A DNA stretch of 64,000 nt from Streptomonospora alba (GTDB lineage: Bacteria > Actinomycetota > Actinomycetes > Streptosporangiales > Streptosporangiaceae): the NCBI RefSeq assembly GCF_000826685.1, contig NZ_JROO01000047.1, positions 1 to 64,000 on the forward strand, given 5' to 3'. Position numbers and translations under genes: made by a program. The notes below the pieces were generated by a model. That model searched no databases. It had not been told where the DNA came from and saw nothing but the letters and a program-made list of their open reading frames with translations. This document shows, piece by piece, positions 1-7,681 of the stretch. The stretch's first letter is position 1. Every line of letters begins with the position of its first letter.

Positions 1-14
1 GCGCCTCGGGTGCC

Positions 15-1241
15 TCACAGCCGCACGCCCAGCAGGGTGTCGGCGATGTCGCGCATCAGCGCCGGTGCGGCGGGGTCGTCGCCCCCGTCGGCCAGCGCGC
101 TGTCGGCCCACTCGTCGAGGGCGGCGACCGCCGCCGCTGTGTCCAGGTCGTCGGCCAGGGCCGCGCGGACACGCTCCAGCGCGGGCGTGGCGTCGGGACC
201 GGAGGTCAGGTCGGCCGCCGCGCGCCAGCGCTGCAGGCGCCGGGCGCCCTCCTGCAGCACCTCGTCGCTCCACTGCCAGGCGGTGCGGTAGTGGTGGGGC
301 AGCATGGCCGTGCGCACGGCCATCGGGTCCACGCCCCGCGTGCGCAGCTCCGAGGCGAAGACCAGGTTGCCGCGCGACTTCGACATCTTCTCGCCGTCGA
401 GCCCGACCATGCCCACGTGCATGTAGGCCCGCGAGTGCGGGCCGGTGCCCGTGGCGCACCGCGCCTCGGCGGCGCCCATCTCGTGGTGGGGGAAGACCAA
501 GTCGTCGCCGCCGCCGTTGAGGTCGAAGCCCGCGCCCAGCTCGGTCAGGGAGATGGCGCTGCACTCGACGTGCCAGCCGGGGCGGCCGCGCCCCAGGCGG
601 GTGTCCCAGGCCGGCTCGCCGGGGCGCTCGGCGCGCCACAGCAGCCAGTCCAGCGGGTCCTTCTTGCCGGGGCGCTGGGGGTCGCCGCCGCGCTCGGGGA
701 ACAGCTCCAGCATCTGCTCTCGGCCCAGGCCGCTGACCTCGCCGAACCACTCGGCCTCGGCGGCCGAGAAGTAGACGTCGCCCTCAAGCTCGTAGGCGGC
801 GCCTGCGGCGCGGATGCGGTCGACGAAGTCGGCGATCAGCTGCACCGACTCGACGACGCCGACGAAGGCGCGGGGCGGCAGGATCCGAAGCGCGGCCATG
901 TCCTCGCGGAAGACGCCGATCTCGCGCTCGGCCAGCTCCCGCCAGTCCTCGCCGTTGTCGCGGGCGCGTTCCAGCAGCGGGTCGTCGACGTCGGTGACGT
1001 TCTGCACATAGTCGACGCGGTGGCCGGAGTCGCGAAGCACGCGCTGCACCAGGTCGAAGGTCAGATAGGTGAAGGCGTGCCCGAGGTGGGCGGCGTCATA
1101 GGGGGTGATCCCGCAGACGTACATCCGGGCCGTGGGTCCGGGGTCGAGAGGGCGGACGGCGCCTGCGACGGTGTCGTGGACGCGGAGGGGGCCGCCGTTT
1201 CCGGGCAGGCGGACGAGGTCGGGAGCGGGCCAAGAACGCAT
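15..1241 (-). CDS. mshC: MshC, cysteine:GlcN-inositol ligase of mycothiol synthesis
   Basis: ATP-dependent ligase that joins cysteine to 1-D-myo-inosityl-2-amino-2-deoxyglucopyranoside, the penultimate step of mycothiol synthesis. The 408-residue product is a class I cysteinyl-tRNA synthetase homologue without the full tRNA-binding C-terminus, the normal MshC length. Visible motifs are the YVCGITPYD segment with the zinc Cys43, the HIGH-type motif HLGH at 52-55 and KMSKS near 284. The reading frame stays open upstream to about 1442, but those codons give low-complexity sequence. The ATG at 1241, opening [10 protein letters not shown], matches family N-termini. The kinase-like, DUF3090 and phosphatase genes downstream on the same strand are frequent actinobacterial neighbours of mshC. 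A CysRS identity is less likely because of length and context. Confidence 0.93.
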   Translation of the reverse strand: MRSWPAPDLVRLPGNGGPLRVHDTVAGAVRPLDPGPTARMYVCGITPYDAAHLGHAFTYLTFDLVQRVLRDSGHRVDYVQNVTDVDDPLLERARDNGEDWRELAEREIGVFREDMAALRILPPRAFVGVVESVQLIADFVDRIRAAGAAYELEGDVYFSAAEAEWFGEVSGLGREQMLELFPERGGDPQRPGKKDPLDWLLWRAERPGEPAWDTRLGRGRPGWHVECSAISLTELGAGFDLNGGGDDLVFPHHEMGAAEARCATGTGPHSRAYMHVGMVGLDGEKMSKSRGNLVFASELRTRGVDPMAVRTAMLPHHYRTAWQWSDEVLQEGARRLQRWRAAADLTSGPDATPALERVRAALADDLDTAAAVAALDEWADSALADGGDDPAAPALMRDIADTLLGVRL

Positions 1242-1320
1242 AGACCGAGGATATCGGCCGTTTTGGAGCCCGAAGCCCCGGACGCACCGTAGTGTTGCCG
1301 ACCGGGCGGCCACGCCGGAT

Positions 1321-1533
1321 TCAGCGCCGGTGGTGGGTGATGGCGATGCAGGCCACGGCGGCGGCCGCCGCCAGTGCGCACAGCAGGGCCGGGCCGTCGT
1401 TGCCGGCGTGGAAGTGCAGCAGCGCTGCGGGAAACGCCACAACGTAGAGCAGCCAGTAGCTGGCCTGCTCCCCGGTTCCGTGCGGGCGCTGCCGCCTGTC
1501 GCGGCCCGGCCATACGTGTCTCGTCTGCGGCAT
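1321..1533 (-). CDS. Small membrane protein, two predicted helices
   Basis: A 70-residue product I cannot assign to a named family. An Arg-rich N-terminus of about 22 residues precedes two hydrophobic stretches: about 25-42 (contains [14 protein letters not shown]) and about 48-66 (Ala/Leu-rich, ending IAITHH). It should be a small hairpin-like inner-membrane protein with the basic N-terminus in the cytoplasm. A purine-rich site (GGGGGAGGG) lies about 7 bases before the ATG at 1533, which is the main reason to believe the gene. A longer frame runs upstream but is the shadow of the NRDE gene. The position between mshC and the NRDE gene gives no clear role. Confidence 0.6.
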   Translation of the reverse strand: MPQTRHVWPGRDRRQRPHGTGEQASYWLLYVVAFPAALLHFHAGNDGPALLCALAAAAAVACIAITHHRR

Positions 1534-1712
1534 CGCCGTACCCTCCCCCGTCGCGCCCGTGGCAGGGCTGCCGGGCGATCCCGGTTCCCTCGTGGGGGAC
1601 GTTCGCCGCCGCGGCTGCGCGGCCGGCACGGTCCCTGTCACAGATGGACGTCCGCCGCGGACCCGCGGTTTACGCACGGGTAAGGCGGCGGAACGGACGC
1701 CCCGCGGCGGCC

Positions 1713-2579
1713 TCAGCGCACCAGGTACCAGGCCGCGGGATCGCCCGGACGGGCGGTGAAGGCGTAGCGCAGCGTGTCGCGGTCGCAGGCCGCCAGCGTC
1801 ACCGAGGAGGTCGCCCACACCCGCCCGCCGCCGAGCGGGGCCCGGGCGATGAGCGAGGAGGGATCGTCGGTGGCCGCGCCGAAACCGCCGGTGCGGGCGT
1901 CGCCGCCCGCCGCCTCGTCCAGCAGGGCGGGCCACTCGCCCCAGACCGCCTCCGCGGTGTCGGCGGCGGCGAGCCGGGACGCATGGGGATAGGGGCGCGT
2001 GCGGGCGAAGGCGGGGCCGTGGCGGCGGGCACGCGGCTCCTGGGCGTCGCAGCCGGAGTTGACCAGGACGGTGACGCCTGTGGGCAGGCGCTCCTCGCGC
2101 AGCGCGCCGCCGTCCCAGGAGTGCAGAACCGCGCCGCCGGGATCGGCCACGAGCAGGTGGAAGGGCTCGTAGTGGCGCGCCTGGGCGGGGTCGAGTTCGA
2201 TCTCGCCGTTGTCGGCCGCCGCCAGCGGAAGCCGGCCGCGGGTGTAGCGGGTCGTGCCGGGCGGCACCGAGGTGTCGGGGGGCGGGGTCGTTCCCGCCGA
2301 GACCGGTGCGGCCGAGCGCCCCGGCGCGGTGGGGCGGGGGGTGGCGGGCTGAGCGCCGTTGAGCAGGGCGGCCACGCACGGTGCGCCGGGCGCGCCGGGG
2401 CGGCGCGCCGCCAGCCAGGTGCCGCCCTCGCGCACGTCGCGCCCGCCCACCAGATCGGGGCGGTCGGGCCAGTGGGCGGCCGGAGGCTCCCAGGCGCGGT
2501 CGACCATCTCGTCGCGCAGCGCGGCCAGCACCAGCGGCGTCGACGCCTCAGGGTCGAAGCCGACTATCACGGTGCACAT
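1713..2579 (-). CDS. NRDE / TANGO2-like family protein
   Basis: The 288-residue product starts MCTVIVGF, the typical beginning of the NRDE (TANGO2-like) family, in which Cys2 becomes the N-terminal residue and an Ntn-hydrolase-like fold is assumed. A GGRDVREGGTWLAARR segment near residue 45 matches the family's second conserved block. The name-giving Asn-Arg-Asp-Glu motif is altered here to Leu-Arg-Asp-Glu. A Pro/Thr-rich stretch near the middle looks like a linker. The biochemical role of the bacterial proteins is not established. The ATG at 2579 was chosen over longer options because conservation begins there and Cys2 must follow it directly. Confidence 0.75.
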   Translation of the reverse strand: MCTVIVGFDPEASTPLVLAALRDEMVDRAWEPPAAHWPDRPDLVGGRDVREGGTWLAARRPGAPGAPCVAALLNGAQPATPRPTAPGRSAAPVSAGTTPPPDTSVPPGTTRYTRGRLPLAAADNGEIELDPAQARHYEPFHLLVADPGGAVLHSWDGGALREERLPTGVTVLVNSGCDAQEPRARRHGPAFARTRPYPHASRLAAADTAEAVWGEWPALLDEAAGGDARTGGFGAATDDPSSLIARAPLGGGRVWATSSVTLAACDRDTLRYAFTARPGDPAAWYLVR

Positions 2580-2804
2580 CTCGCCTCCGTCTCCTGCGCG
2601 GCGCCCGCGCCCGCGAGCCTGGGAGAATCCGCACACGGTGGCAACGCGCCCGCGGGCCGGGGTGTTCCGCGGACCCGGCCGCACCCGGTAGCGGGGGCCC
2701 TCCGGCAACCGCCCGAAATCCCGCTACAGCGTTGTGGCGAGGGAGTCGCGCGCAGCGCGTGTGCCTGCTCTCCGCCGAGCGCGGGGCGCCTTCAGGCGGG
2801 CTCG

Positions 2805-2825
2805 CCGCCCCCGGCTCCGGGGCGG
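2805..2825 (-). terminator. GC-rich hairpin after the SCO1664-like gene
   Basis: CCGCCCCCGG and CCGGGGCGG face each other across two bases, 26 bases past the stop of the minus-strand gene ending at 2852. There is no clear T-run, so it is a possible actinomycete-type terminator only. The rest of 2580-2851 holds nothing I can support. Confidence 0.35.
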
Positions 2826-2851
2826 GCGGCCGCCGCTCCGCAGGACACCGC

Positions 2852-3598
2852 CTAAACCGGCGGCCAGGGCACGGCGGGCCAGTCCGGGGAGGGGTAGGGG
2901 TGGACCCGGTGGTGGCGCAGCAGCTCGACGCGGCGCAGCACCGCGTAGGCCTCCGGTTCGGTGAGGTGGCGCCGCAGCTCGGCGGCGACGGGGCTGTCGG
3001 GATCGCGCAGCCGCTCCTCCAGCAGCGCCAGCCCGGCCAGGGCCTCGTCGGTGAGCGGCTCGCCCTGCCACTGCCACAGCACGGTGCGCAGCTTGTAGTC
3101 CTCGGCGAAGGAGACGCCGTGGTCGCAGCCGTAAAGGTGGCCGGAGGGCGTGGGCAGCAGGTGGCCGACCTTGCGGTCGGAGTTGTTGATCACCGCGTCG
3201 AAGACGGCCATGCGCCGCAGCCCCGGATGGCGGGTGTCGCGGGCGAGGTCGACGAGGTCCACCGCGGTGTCGCCCTCGATCCACAGCTGGACCATGCCCT
3301 CGCCGAAGGGGCCGTCACGGTGGACCGTGGGCGGTACGACGTCCCAACCCAGCGCGTCGGAGACGGCGAAGGCCGACAGCTCGCGCCCGGCGAGGGTGCC
3401 CTCGGGGAAGTCCCACAGCGGGCGCTCGCCGGCGACGGGCTTGTAGACGCAGCCGGCCTCTGCGCCGCCGGGCGCGGCGACGGTGCAGTACAGCGTGGCG
3501 TTGGACGCCTCGGTCAGCCGACCCACGGGCTTCAGCTCGCCGGTGCTCAGCAGCTCCAGGGCGGCGTTGGTCGACAGCCCCTCGAACGACGCGGTCAT
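2852..3598 (-). CDS. SCO1664-family protein, PI3/4-kinase-like (TIGR03843)
   Basis: A 248-residue member of an actinobacterial family distantly related to phosphatidylinositol 3/4-kinases. Visible family features are CVYKPVAGERPLWDFP near residues 50-65 (lysine in the ATP-site position), FDAVINNSDRKVGHLL near 135-150 (a kinase-like catalytic loop with Asn-Asn-x-Asp-Arg-Lys) and GCDHGVSFAED near 160 (the metal-binding Asp position). Substrate unknown. The family is described as one of a trio with the DUF3090 protein and a histidine-phosphatase-fold protein, and both follow here in reverse genomic order, near mshC. The ATG at 3598 opens MTASFEGLST. Confidence 0.85.
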   Translation of the reverse strand: MTASFEGLSTNAALELLSTGELKPVGRLTEASNATLYCTVAAPGGAEAGCVYKPVAGERPLWDFPEGTLAGRELSAFAVSDALGWDVVPPTVHRDGPFGEGMVQLWIEGDTAVDLVDLARDTRHPGLRRMAVFDAVINNSDRKVGHLLPTPSGHLYGCDHGVSFAEDYKLRTVLWQWQGEPLTDEALAGLALLEERLRDPDSPVAAELRRHLTEPEAYAVLRRVELLRHHRVHPYPSPDWPAVPWPPV

Positions 3599-3638
3599 GG
3601 CCCCCGTCCTCTACCGGTCCCGCTTTCTCCGTGCGGCC

Positions 3639-4229
3639 TCACATTCCGCCGGGCTTGTACCCGTTCTGGCGCGGGCAGATGTGCCCCTCGGGATCGAGCG
3701 GCTGCCCGCACAGCGGGCAGTTGGGCCGCCCGGCCGCGACGACCTTCATCGCGCGGCCCGCGAACGCGCGCGCCGCCTCGGCAGTCAGGTGCACGCGCAG
3801 CACGTCGCGCCCCTCGGGGACGTCCTCGGCGAAGACAGCGACGTCCTCGTCGCTCTCGCTCTCGCCTTCGGACTCCGACTCGTCCTCGGACTCGTCGATC
3901 TGCTGGGCCTCGATGATGACCCGTGAGGACTCGGCGTCCCAGGCCAGGGCGAGAGTGCCCACCCGGAAGTCCTCCTCGATGGGCTGCTCAAGCGGGCCGT
4001 CGTCCTGCTCGGCCGCTTCACCGGACTCCAGCGGCTCGCCGAAGCGCTGCCGCACCTCCTCCAGCAGTTCCTCGATGCGCTCGGCCAGCGCTGATACCTG
4101 GGCCTTCTCCACCACGGCGCTGGTGACGCGGCCGCTGGCGGCGGCTTGGAGGAAGAAGGTGCGTTCCCCCGGCTGCCCCACCGTTCCGGCGACGAAGCGC
4201 TCGGGAGGGTCGTACTCGAACACGGACAT
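3639..4229 (-). CDS. DUF3090 family protein (TIGR03847)
   Basis: Conserved actinobacterial protein of unknown function, 196 residues, second member of the kinase-like/phosphatase trio. It starts MSVFEYDPPERFVAGTVGQ, typical of the family. Residues 171-185 carry Cys-x2-Cys-x8-His-x-Cys (CPLC...HICP), a likely zinc knuckle. An acidic run of Ser, Glu and Asp sits around residues 105-125 just before this motif and looks like a flexible insertion. The gene starts 24 bases after the phosphatase stop, so the trio is probably one operon read from 5030 down to 2852. Nothing in the sequence tells the molecular role. Confidence 0.85.
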   Translation of the reverse strand: MSVFEYDPPERFVAGTVGQPGERTFFLQAAASGRVTSAVVEKAQVSALAERIEELLEEVRQRFGEPLESGEAAEQDDGPLEQPIEEDFRVGTLALAWDAESSRVIIEAQQIDESEDESESEGESESDEDVAVFAEDVPEGRDVLRVHLTAEAARAFAGRAMKVVAAGRPNCPLCGQPLDPEGHICPRQNGYKPGGM

Positions 4230-4253
4230 GCAATGAACCCTAGAGGATCGTAC

Positions 4254-5030
4254 TCAGCCTTGCGATTCACCGGCGGGCGCGGGCTCGGCGCCGCCCGAGC
4301 CGCCGCCTACCGCGGCGTCGCCGGACGTCTGCTCGGGTGTCGGCACCAGGCCCTCCACAGCGCCCCCGACGTCGTTGAGCCGCAGCACGAACGGCCGCAC
4401 GCTGGTGTAGCACACCGCGGTCAGCGAGCAGGGGTCGGCCTGGACGCGTTGGAACTGGTCCAGGTGCAGTCCGAGCGCGTCGGCGGCGATCGCCTTGATG
4501 ACGTCGCCGTGGCTGCACACCGCGTAGACCGGGTTGGCCGCGCCCGCGGTGAGCCGCTCGTTCCAATCGCGCACGGCGGCCACGGCGCGCGCCGACATCT
4601 CGCTGAGGCTCTCGCCGCCGGGGAACCGGGCCGCGCTCGGGTGGGCCTGGACGGTGCGCCACAGCGGCTCGCCGACGAGGTCGCCGAGCCTGCGGCCGGT
4701 CCAGGAGCCGTAGTCGACCTCGACGAACCGTCCGTCGGTGGTCACCTCGCGTCCGGCGACCGCGGCGATCTCTGCCGCGGTCTCCTGGCAGCGCTCCAGC
4801 GGGCTGGAGACGACGGCGTCCAGATCGAGCCCGCTCAACCGCCGCGCGAGGTCGGCGGCCTGGGCGCGGCCGCGCTCGTCGAGGTGGACGCCGGGGCTGC
4901 GGCCGGTCAGGGTGGCGCCGGTGGACTCGGTGAGCCCGTGCCGCACCAACAGCAGGGTCGCGACGGGTTCGGGCTGCGGCCGCTCTTCGCGCGACTCGGT
5001 TCCTGGTTGCTGCTGCGTAGCGGTGGCCAT
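4254..5030 (-). CDS. Histidine phosphatase / phosphomutase-like, MSMEG_4193 family (TIGR03848)
   Basis: A 258-residue histidine phosphatase (phosphoglycerate mutase fold). The phosphohistidine motif LLLVRHGLTE is at about 26-35, with His31 as acceptor. The second conserved His is in YAVCSHGDVIKA, and SSPLERCQETA is the family block around 85-95. Because the neighbour is kinase-like, the family has been proposed to act as a phosphomutase; its substrate is unknown. The ATG at 5030 gives a short Gln/Glu/Pro-rich N-terminal tail. The longer open frame upstream lies inside uppP and is discarded. The last 30 residues are Gly/Pro/Glu-rich and probably disordered. Confidence 0.85.
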   Translation of the reverse strand: MATATQQQPGTESREERPQPEPVATLLLVRHGLTESTGATLTGRSPGVHLDERGRAQAADLARRLSGLDLDAVVSSPLERCQETAAEIAAVAGREVTTDGRFVEVDYGSWTGRRLGDLVGEPLWRTVQAHPSAARFPGGESLSEMSARAVAAVRDWNERLTAGAANPVYAVCSHGDVIKAIAADALGLHLDQFQRVQADPCSLTAVCYTSVRPFVLRLNDVGGAVEGLVPTPEQTSGDAAVGGGSGGAEPAPAGESQG

Positions 5031-5055
5031 CGACGCCACCCTATCGGCCGCCCGC

Positions 5056-6228
5056 CTACTGCCCGGCGGCCGAGTCGGCCAGCGGGTCGTAGGGCTGCCC
5101 CGTGTAGGGGTCGATGGGCAGCCCGGTCTCCGGGTCGAGCTGGACGTTCTCGCCGGTGTCGGGGTCGCGGTACTGCCCGGTCCCGGGGTCCTGCGCCAGG
5201 CCCGTCTCGGGGTCGATCGGCCAGCCGGTGACCGGGTCGGTGCTGGGCTGGGCGGAGGGGGACGGCTCGCCGCTCGGCGAGGGCGACCCCTGTGCGCCCT
5301 GCTCCTCGGGCTCGGCCGTGCGATCGTCGTCGGCCTCGCCGCCGGACTCGGGCCGGTTCTGCTCACCCTGGGAACTCGGGGGCGGCGTCTCGGTGCCGAC
5401 CTCGCCGCCCCCGGGTTCGAGCACGTTGAAGCTGACCAGCGTCAGGATGAGTACGCCCAGCGCGCAGCGGTAGTAGACGAAGGGCATGAAGCTGTGCGTG
5501 GTGATGAAACGCATCAGCCAGGCGATGACGACGTAGCCGATAGCGAAGGCCACCACGGTCCCCACGATCGCGGCGGTCCATCCCGCGTACTCGTTGTCGC
5601 CGATGTCGGTGAGCTTGTAGAAGCCCGACGCGAACACGGCCGGCATGGCCAGCAGGAAGGCGTACTCGGCGGCGTCGGCGCGCTTGAAGCCGAGCAGCCG
5701 GCCGCCGGTGATCGTGGCGCCGGAGCGCGAGACGCCGGGGATCAGCGCCAGCGTCTGGAACAGGCCGTAGACCAGGCCGCGGCCCACGGTCAGGTCGACG
5801 AGGGTGCGGTGCTTGCGCATGTGGAGGTCGGCGATGCCCAGGAACACGCCGAAGACGATCAGGGTGAGCGCGATCAGCCGCAGGTCGCGGAACAGGCTCT
5901 CGATCTGCTCCTCCAGCGCCAGGCCGAGCACGCCGATGGGGATGGTGCCGATGATGACGTACCAGCCCATCCGCGCGTTCATGTCCGAGCGGAGCTCGCG
6001 GTTCAGCAGTGACCGCGTCCACGTGGACAGGATCAGCCAGATGCGCTTGCGGAAGTAGAGCAGTACGGCGAGCTCGGTGCCGATCTGGCTGACCGCGGTG
6101 AAAGCGGCCCCCGGATCGGGCCAGCCGAGGAAGGCGGACACCACGCGCAGGTGGCCGCTGGAGGAGATCGGCAGGAATTCGGTCAGTCCTTGGATGACAC
6201 CAAGGATGATGGCCTCGACTATGGACAC
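5056..6228 (-). CDS. uppP: UppP, undecaprenyl-diphosphatase with repeat-rich C-terminal tail
   Basis: Integral membrane phosphatase that recycles undecaprenyl diphosphate to the monophosphate for cell-wall synthesis (BacA/UppP family). Conserved active-site blocks are QGLTEFLPISSSGHL near residues 14-28 and PGVSRSGATITGG near 165-177. About eight hydrophobic helices follow the family pattern up to about residue 272. The remaining roughly 118 residues are extra: a Pro/Ser/Glu-rich linker, then near-repeats of the form D-P-x-T-G (for example DPETGLPIDPYTG). Typical UppP proteins end before this. The start is the GTG at 6228 (VSIVEAIILG), since the upstream frame lacks conservation. The phosphatase gene follows 25 bases later. 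Confidence 0.9.
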   Translation of the reverse strand: MSIVEAIILGVIQGLTEFLPISSSGHLRVVSAFLGWPDPGAAFTAVSQIGTELAVLLYFRKRIWLILSTWTRSLLNRELRSDMNARMGWYVIIGTIPIGVLGLALEEQIESLFRDLRLIALTLIVFGVFLGIADLHMRKHRTLVDLTVGRGLVYGLFQTLALIPGVSRSGATITGGRLLGFKRADAAEYAFLLAMPAVFASGFYKLTDIGDNEYAGWTAAIVGTVVAFAIGYVVIAWLMRFITTHSFMPFVYYRCALGVLILTLVSFNVLEPGGGEVGTETPPPSSQGEQNRPESGGEADDDRTAEPEEQGAQGSPSPSGEPSPSAQPSTDPVTGWPIDPETGLAQDPGTGQYRDPDTGENVQLDPETGLPIDPYTGQPYDPLADSAAGQ

Positions 6229-6599
6229 GGCGGGCTCGGCTCCTGGGTCTTCGGTCGGGTGCGTGGGGCTCCAGTGCCCGGGTGTTCGCGGTCCGGGGGC
6301 GGTCGCCGCGGCCGGCCGTGGGAGCGCAGGCACGGCCGGGCGTCCGCACGCCGGCGCGCGGAGGCGTACCGTCGTCGGCCGGACAGGGCGGCGCCACGCG
6401 GTACGCGGGGGGCAGACCACGGCAGCTTACTGGGATCACAGGACTCACGACATCCTCGCGAACCCCGCGTACGCCCGGCCGCGGACGCCGGAGCGGCCGG
6501 CCCGCCGCCTGCGGCCCCCGGCCGGTGACTTTGGGTGACCTCGGATTTCCGCGGTGCGGCCCAGCGCCCGTGACGGCGGCACGCGGTAACCTCCGCGCC
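6229..6599. other. Divergent intergenic region, uppP / aldo-keto reductase
   Basis: These 371 bases separate two genes read outward, so both promoters should lie here. I found no convincing -35/-10 pair, palindrome or small gene; the long frames crossing it are GC-driven shadows. Confidence 0.5.
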
Positions 6600-7559
6600 A
6601 TGGAACAGCGACAGGTGGGCGGATCGGGGCTGTGGGTCTCGCGCACGGCCCTGGGCACGATGACCTGGGGAAAGGACACCCAGGAAGAAGAGGCCGCCGA
6701 CCAGCTCACCACGTTTGTGGACGCCGGCGGAACGCTGATCGACACAGCCGACATCTACGGCGGCGGCCAGAGCGAGCGCATCGTCGGCCGGCTGGTGAGC
6801 GGGGTCGTGCGGCGCGACGATGTGATCATCGCCACGAAGTCGGGGCACACCCCGCAGGGCTACCGGCGCTGCGACCTGTCGCGCCGTCACCTGCTCGCAG
6901 CGCTGGACGCGTCGCTGCGCCGGCTGCGAACCGATCACATCGACCTGTGGCAGCTGCACGTGCGCGACCCCGACACCCCGGTGGAGGAGACGCTGTCCGC
7001 GCTGGAGTCCGCCCAGCGCGCGGGCAAGGTGCGCTACGCGGGCACCGGCGATTTCACCGCCTGGCAGTTCGCCACCTACGCGGCCTGGCAGCGGGCGGCC
7101 ACCCGGCACTCCGCGGCCCCGATCGTGACCGCCGGCTGCGAGTACTCCCTGCTCAACCGCGCGCCCGAGCGCGACCTGCTGCCGGCCCTCGGCGACCTCG
7201 GCGCCGGCCTGATCGCCTGGTCCCCGCTGGGACGCGGGGTCCTCAGCGCCCAGTACCGCAGCGGGGTCCCCGGCGAATCGCGGGCCGCCCGGCCGCACAT
7301 GGCCGCCTATGTCGAGCCCTACCTCGACGAACGCAGCAGGCGCATCGTCGAGTCGGTCTGCACGGCCGCCGAGGGCCTGGGGGTCTCGCCGCTGGCCGTG
7401 GCCCTGAGCTGGGTCCGCGACCGCAAGGGCGTGGCCGCTGCGGCCGTGGGACCGCGGACCACGGCCCAGCTGGAGGAGATCCTGTCCATGGAGAGCGTGG
7501 AGCTCCCGCGCGAGATCCGCGAGGCGCTGGACGACGCCTCCTCGGCCCCCGACCCGTAG
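6600..7559 (+). CDS. Aldo/keto reductase
   Basis: NADPH-dependent aldo/keto reductase fold, 319 residues. The catalytic tetrad can be seen: Asp in GGTLIDTADIYGGGQSE with its Tyr, Lys in VIIATKSGH, and His in DLWQLHVRDPDTP. The GWSPLGRGVL-type segment (IAWSPLGRGVLSAQY) and a C-terminal VAAAAVGPRTTAQLEE block form the cofactor site. The substrate cannot be read from sequence. The ATG at 6600 begins MEQRQVGGSGL, as expected for the family, although no strong ribosome binding site precedes it. The gene is followed 122 bases later by the RecD2-like gene on the same strand. Confidence 0.88.
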   Translation: MEQRQVGGSGLWVSRTALGTMTWGKDTQEEEAADQLTTFVDAGGTLIDTADIYGGGQSERIVGRLVSGVVRRDDVIIATKSGHTPQGYRRCDLSRRHLLAALDASLRRLRTDHIDLWQLHVRDPDTPVEETLSALESAQRAGKVRYAGTGDFTAWQFATYAAWQRAATRHSAAPIVTAGCEYSLLNRAPERDLLPALGDLGAGLIAWSPLGRGVLSAQYRSGVPGESRAARPHMAAYVEPYLDERSRRIVESVCTAAEGLGVSPLAVALSWVRDRKGVAAAAVGPRTTAQLEEILSMESVELPREIREALDDASSAPDP

Positions 7560-7681
7560 GCGGGCACGGCCCGTAGCGCTCGGGGGATACGCGGCGGCCT
7601 GTGGAAGGGCGCGTCCGGAAGTCGGTGGGGATCGCTAAGCTCCGCAGGGACGTAGAACGCCGTCGGAGAGGATCTTTCGCC

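Noticed and set aside
1242-1442. N-terminal extension of mshC
   Set aside because: The added residues are low-complexity and not like MshC N-termini; the ATG at 1241 gives the normal length.
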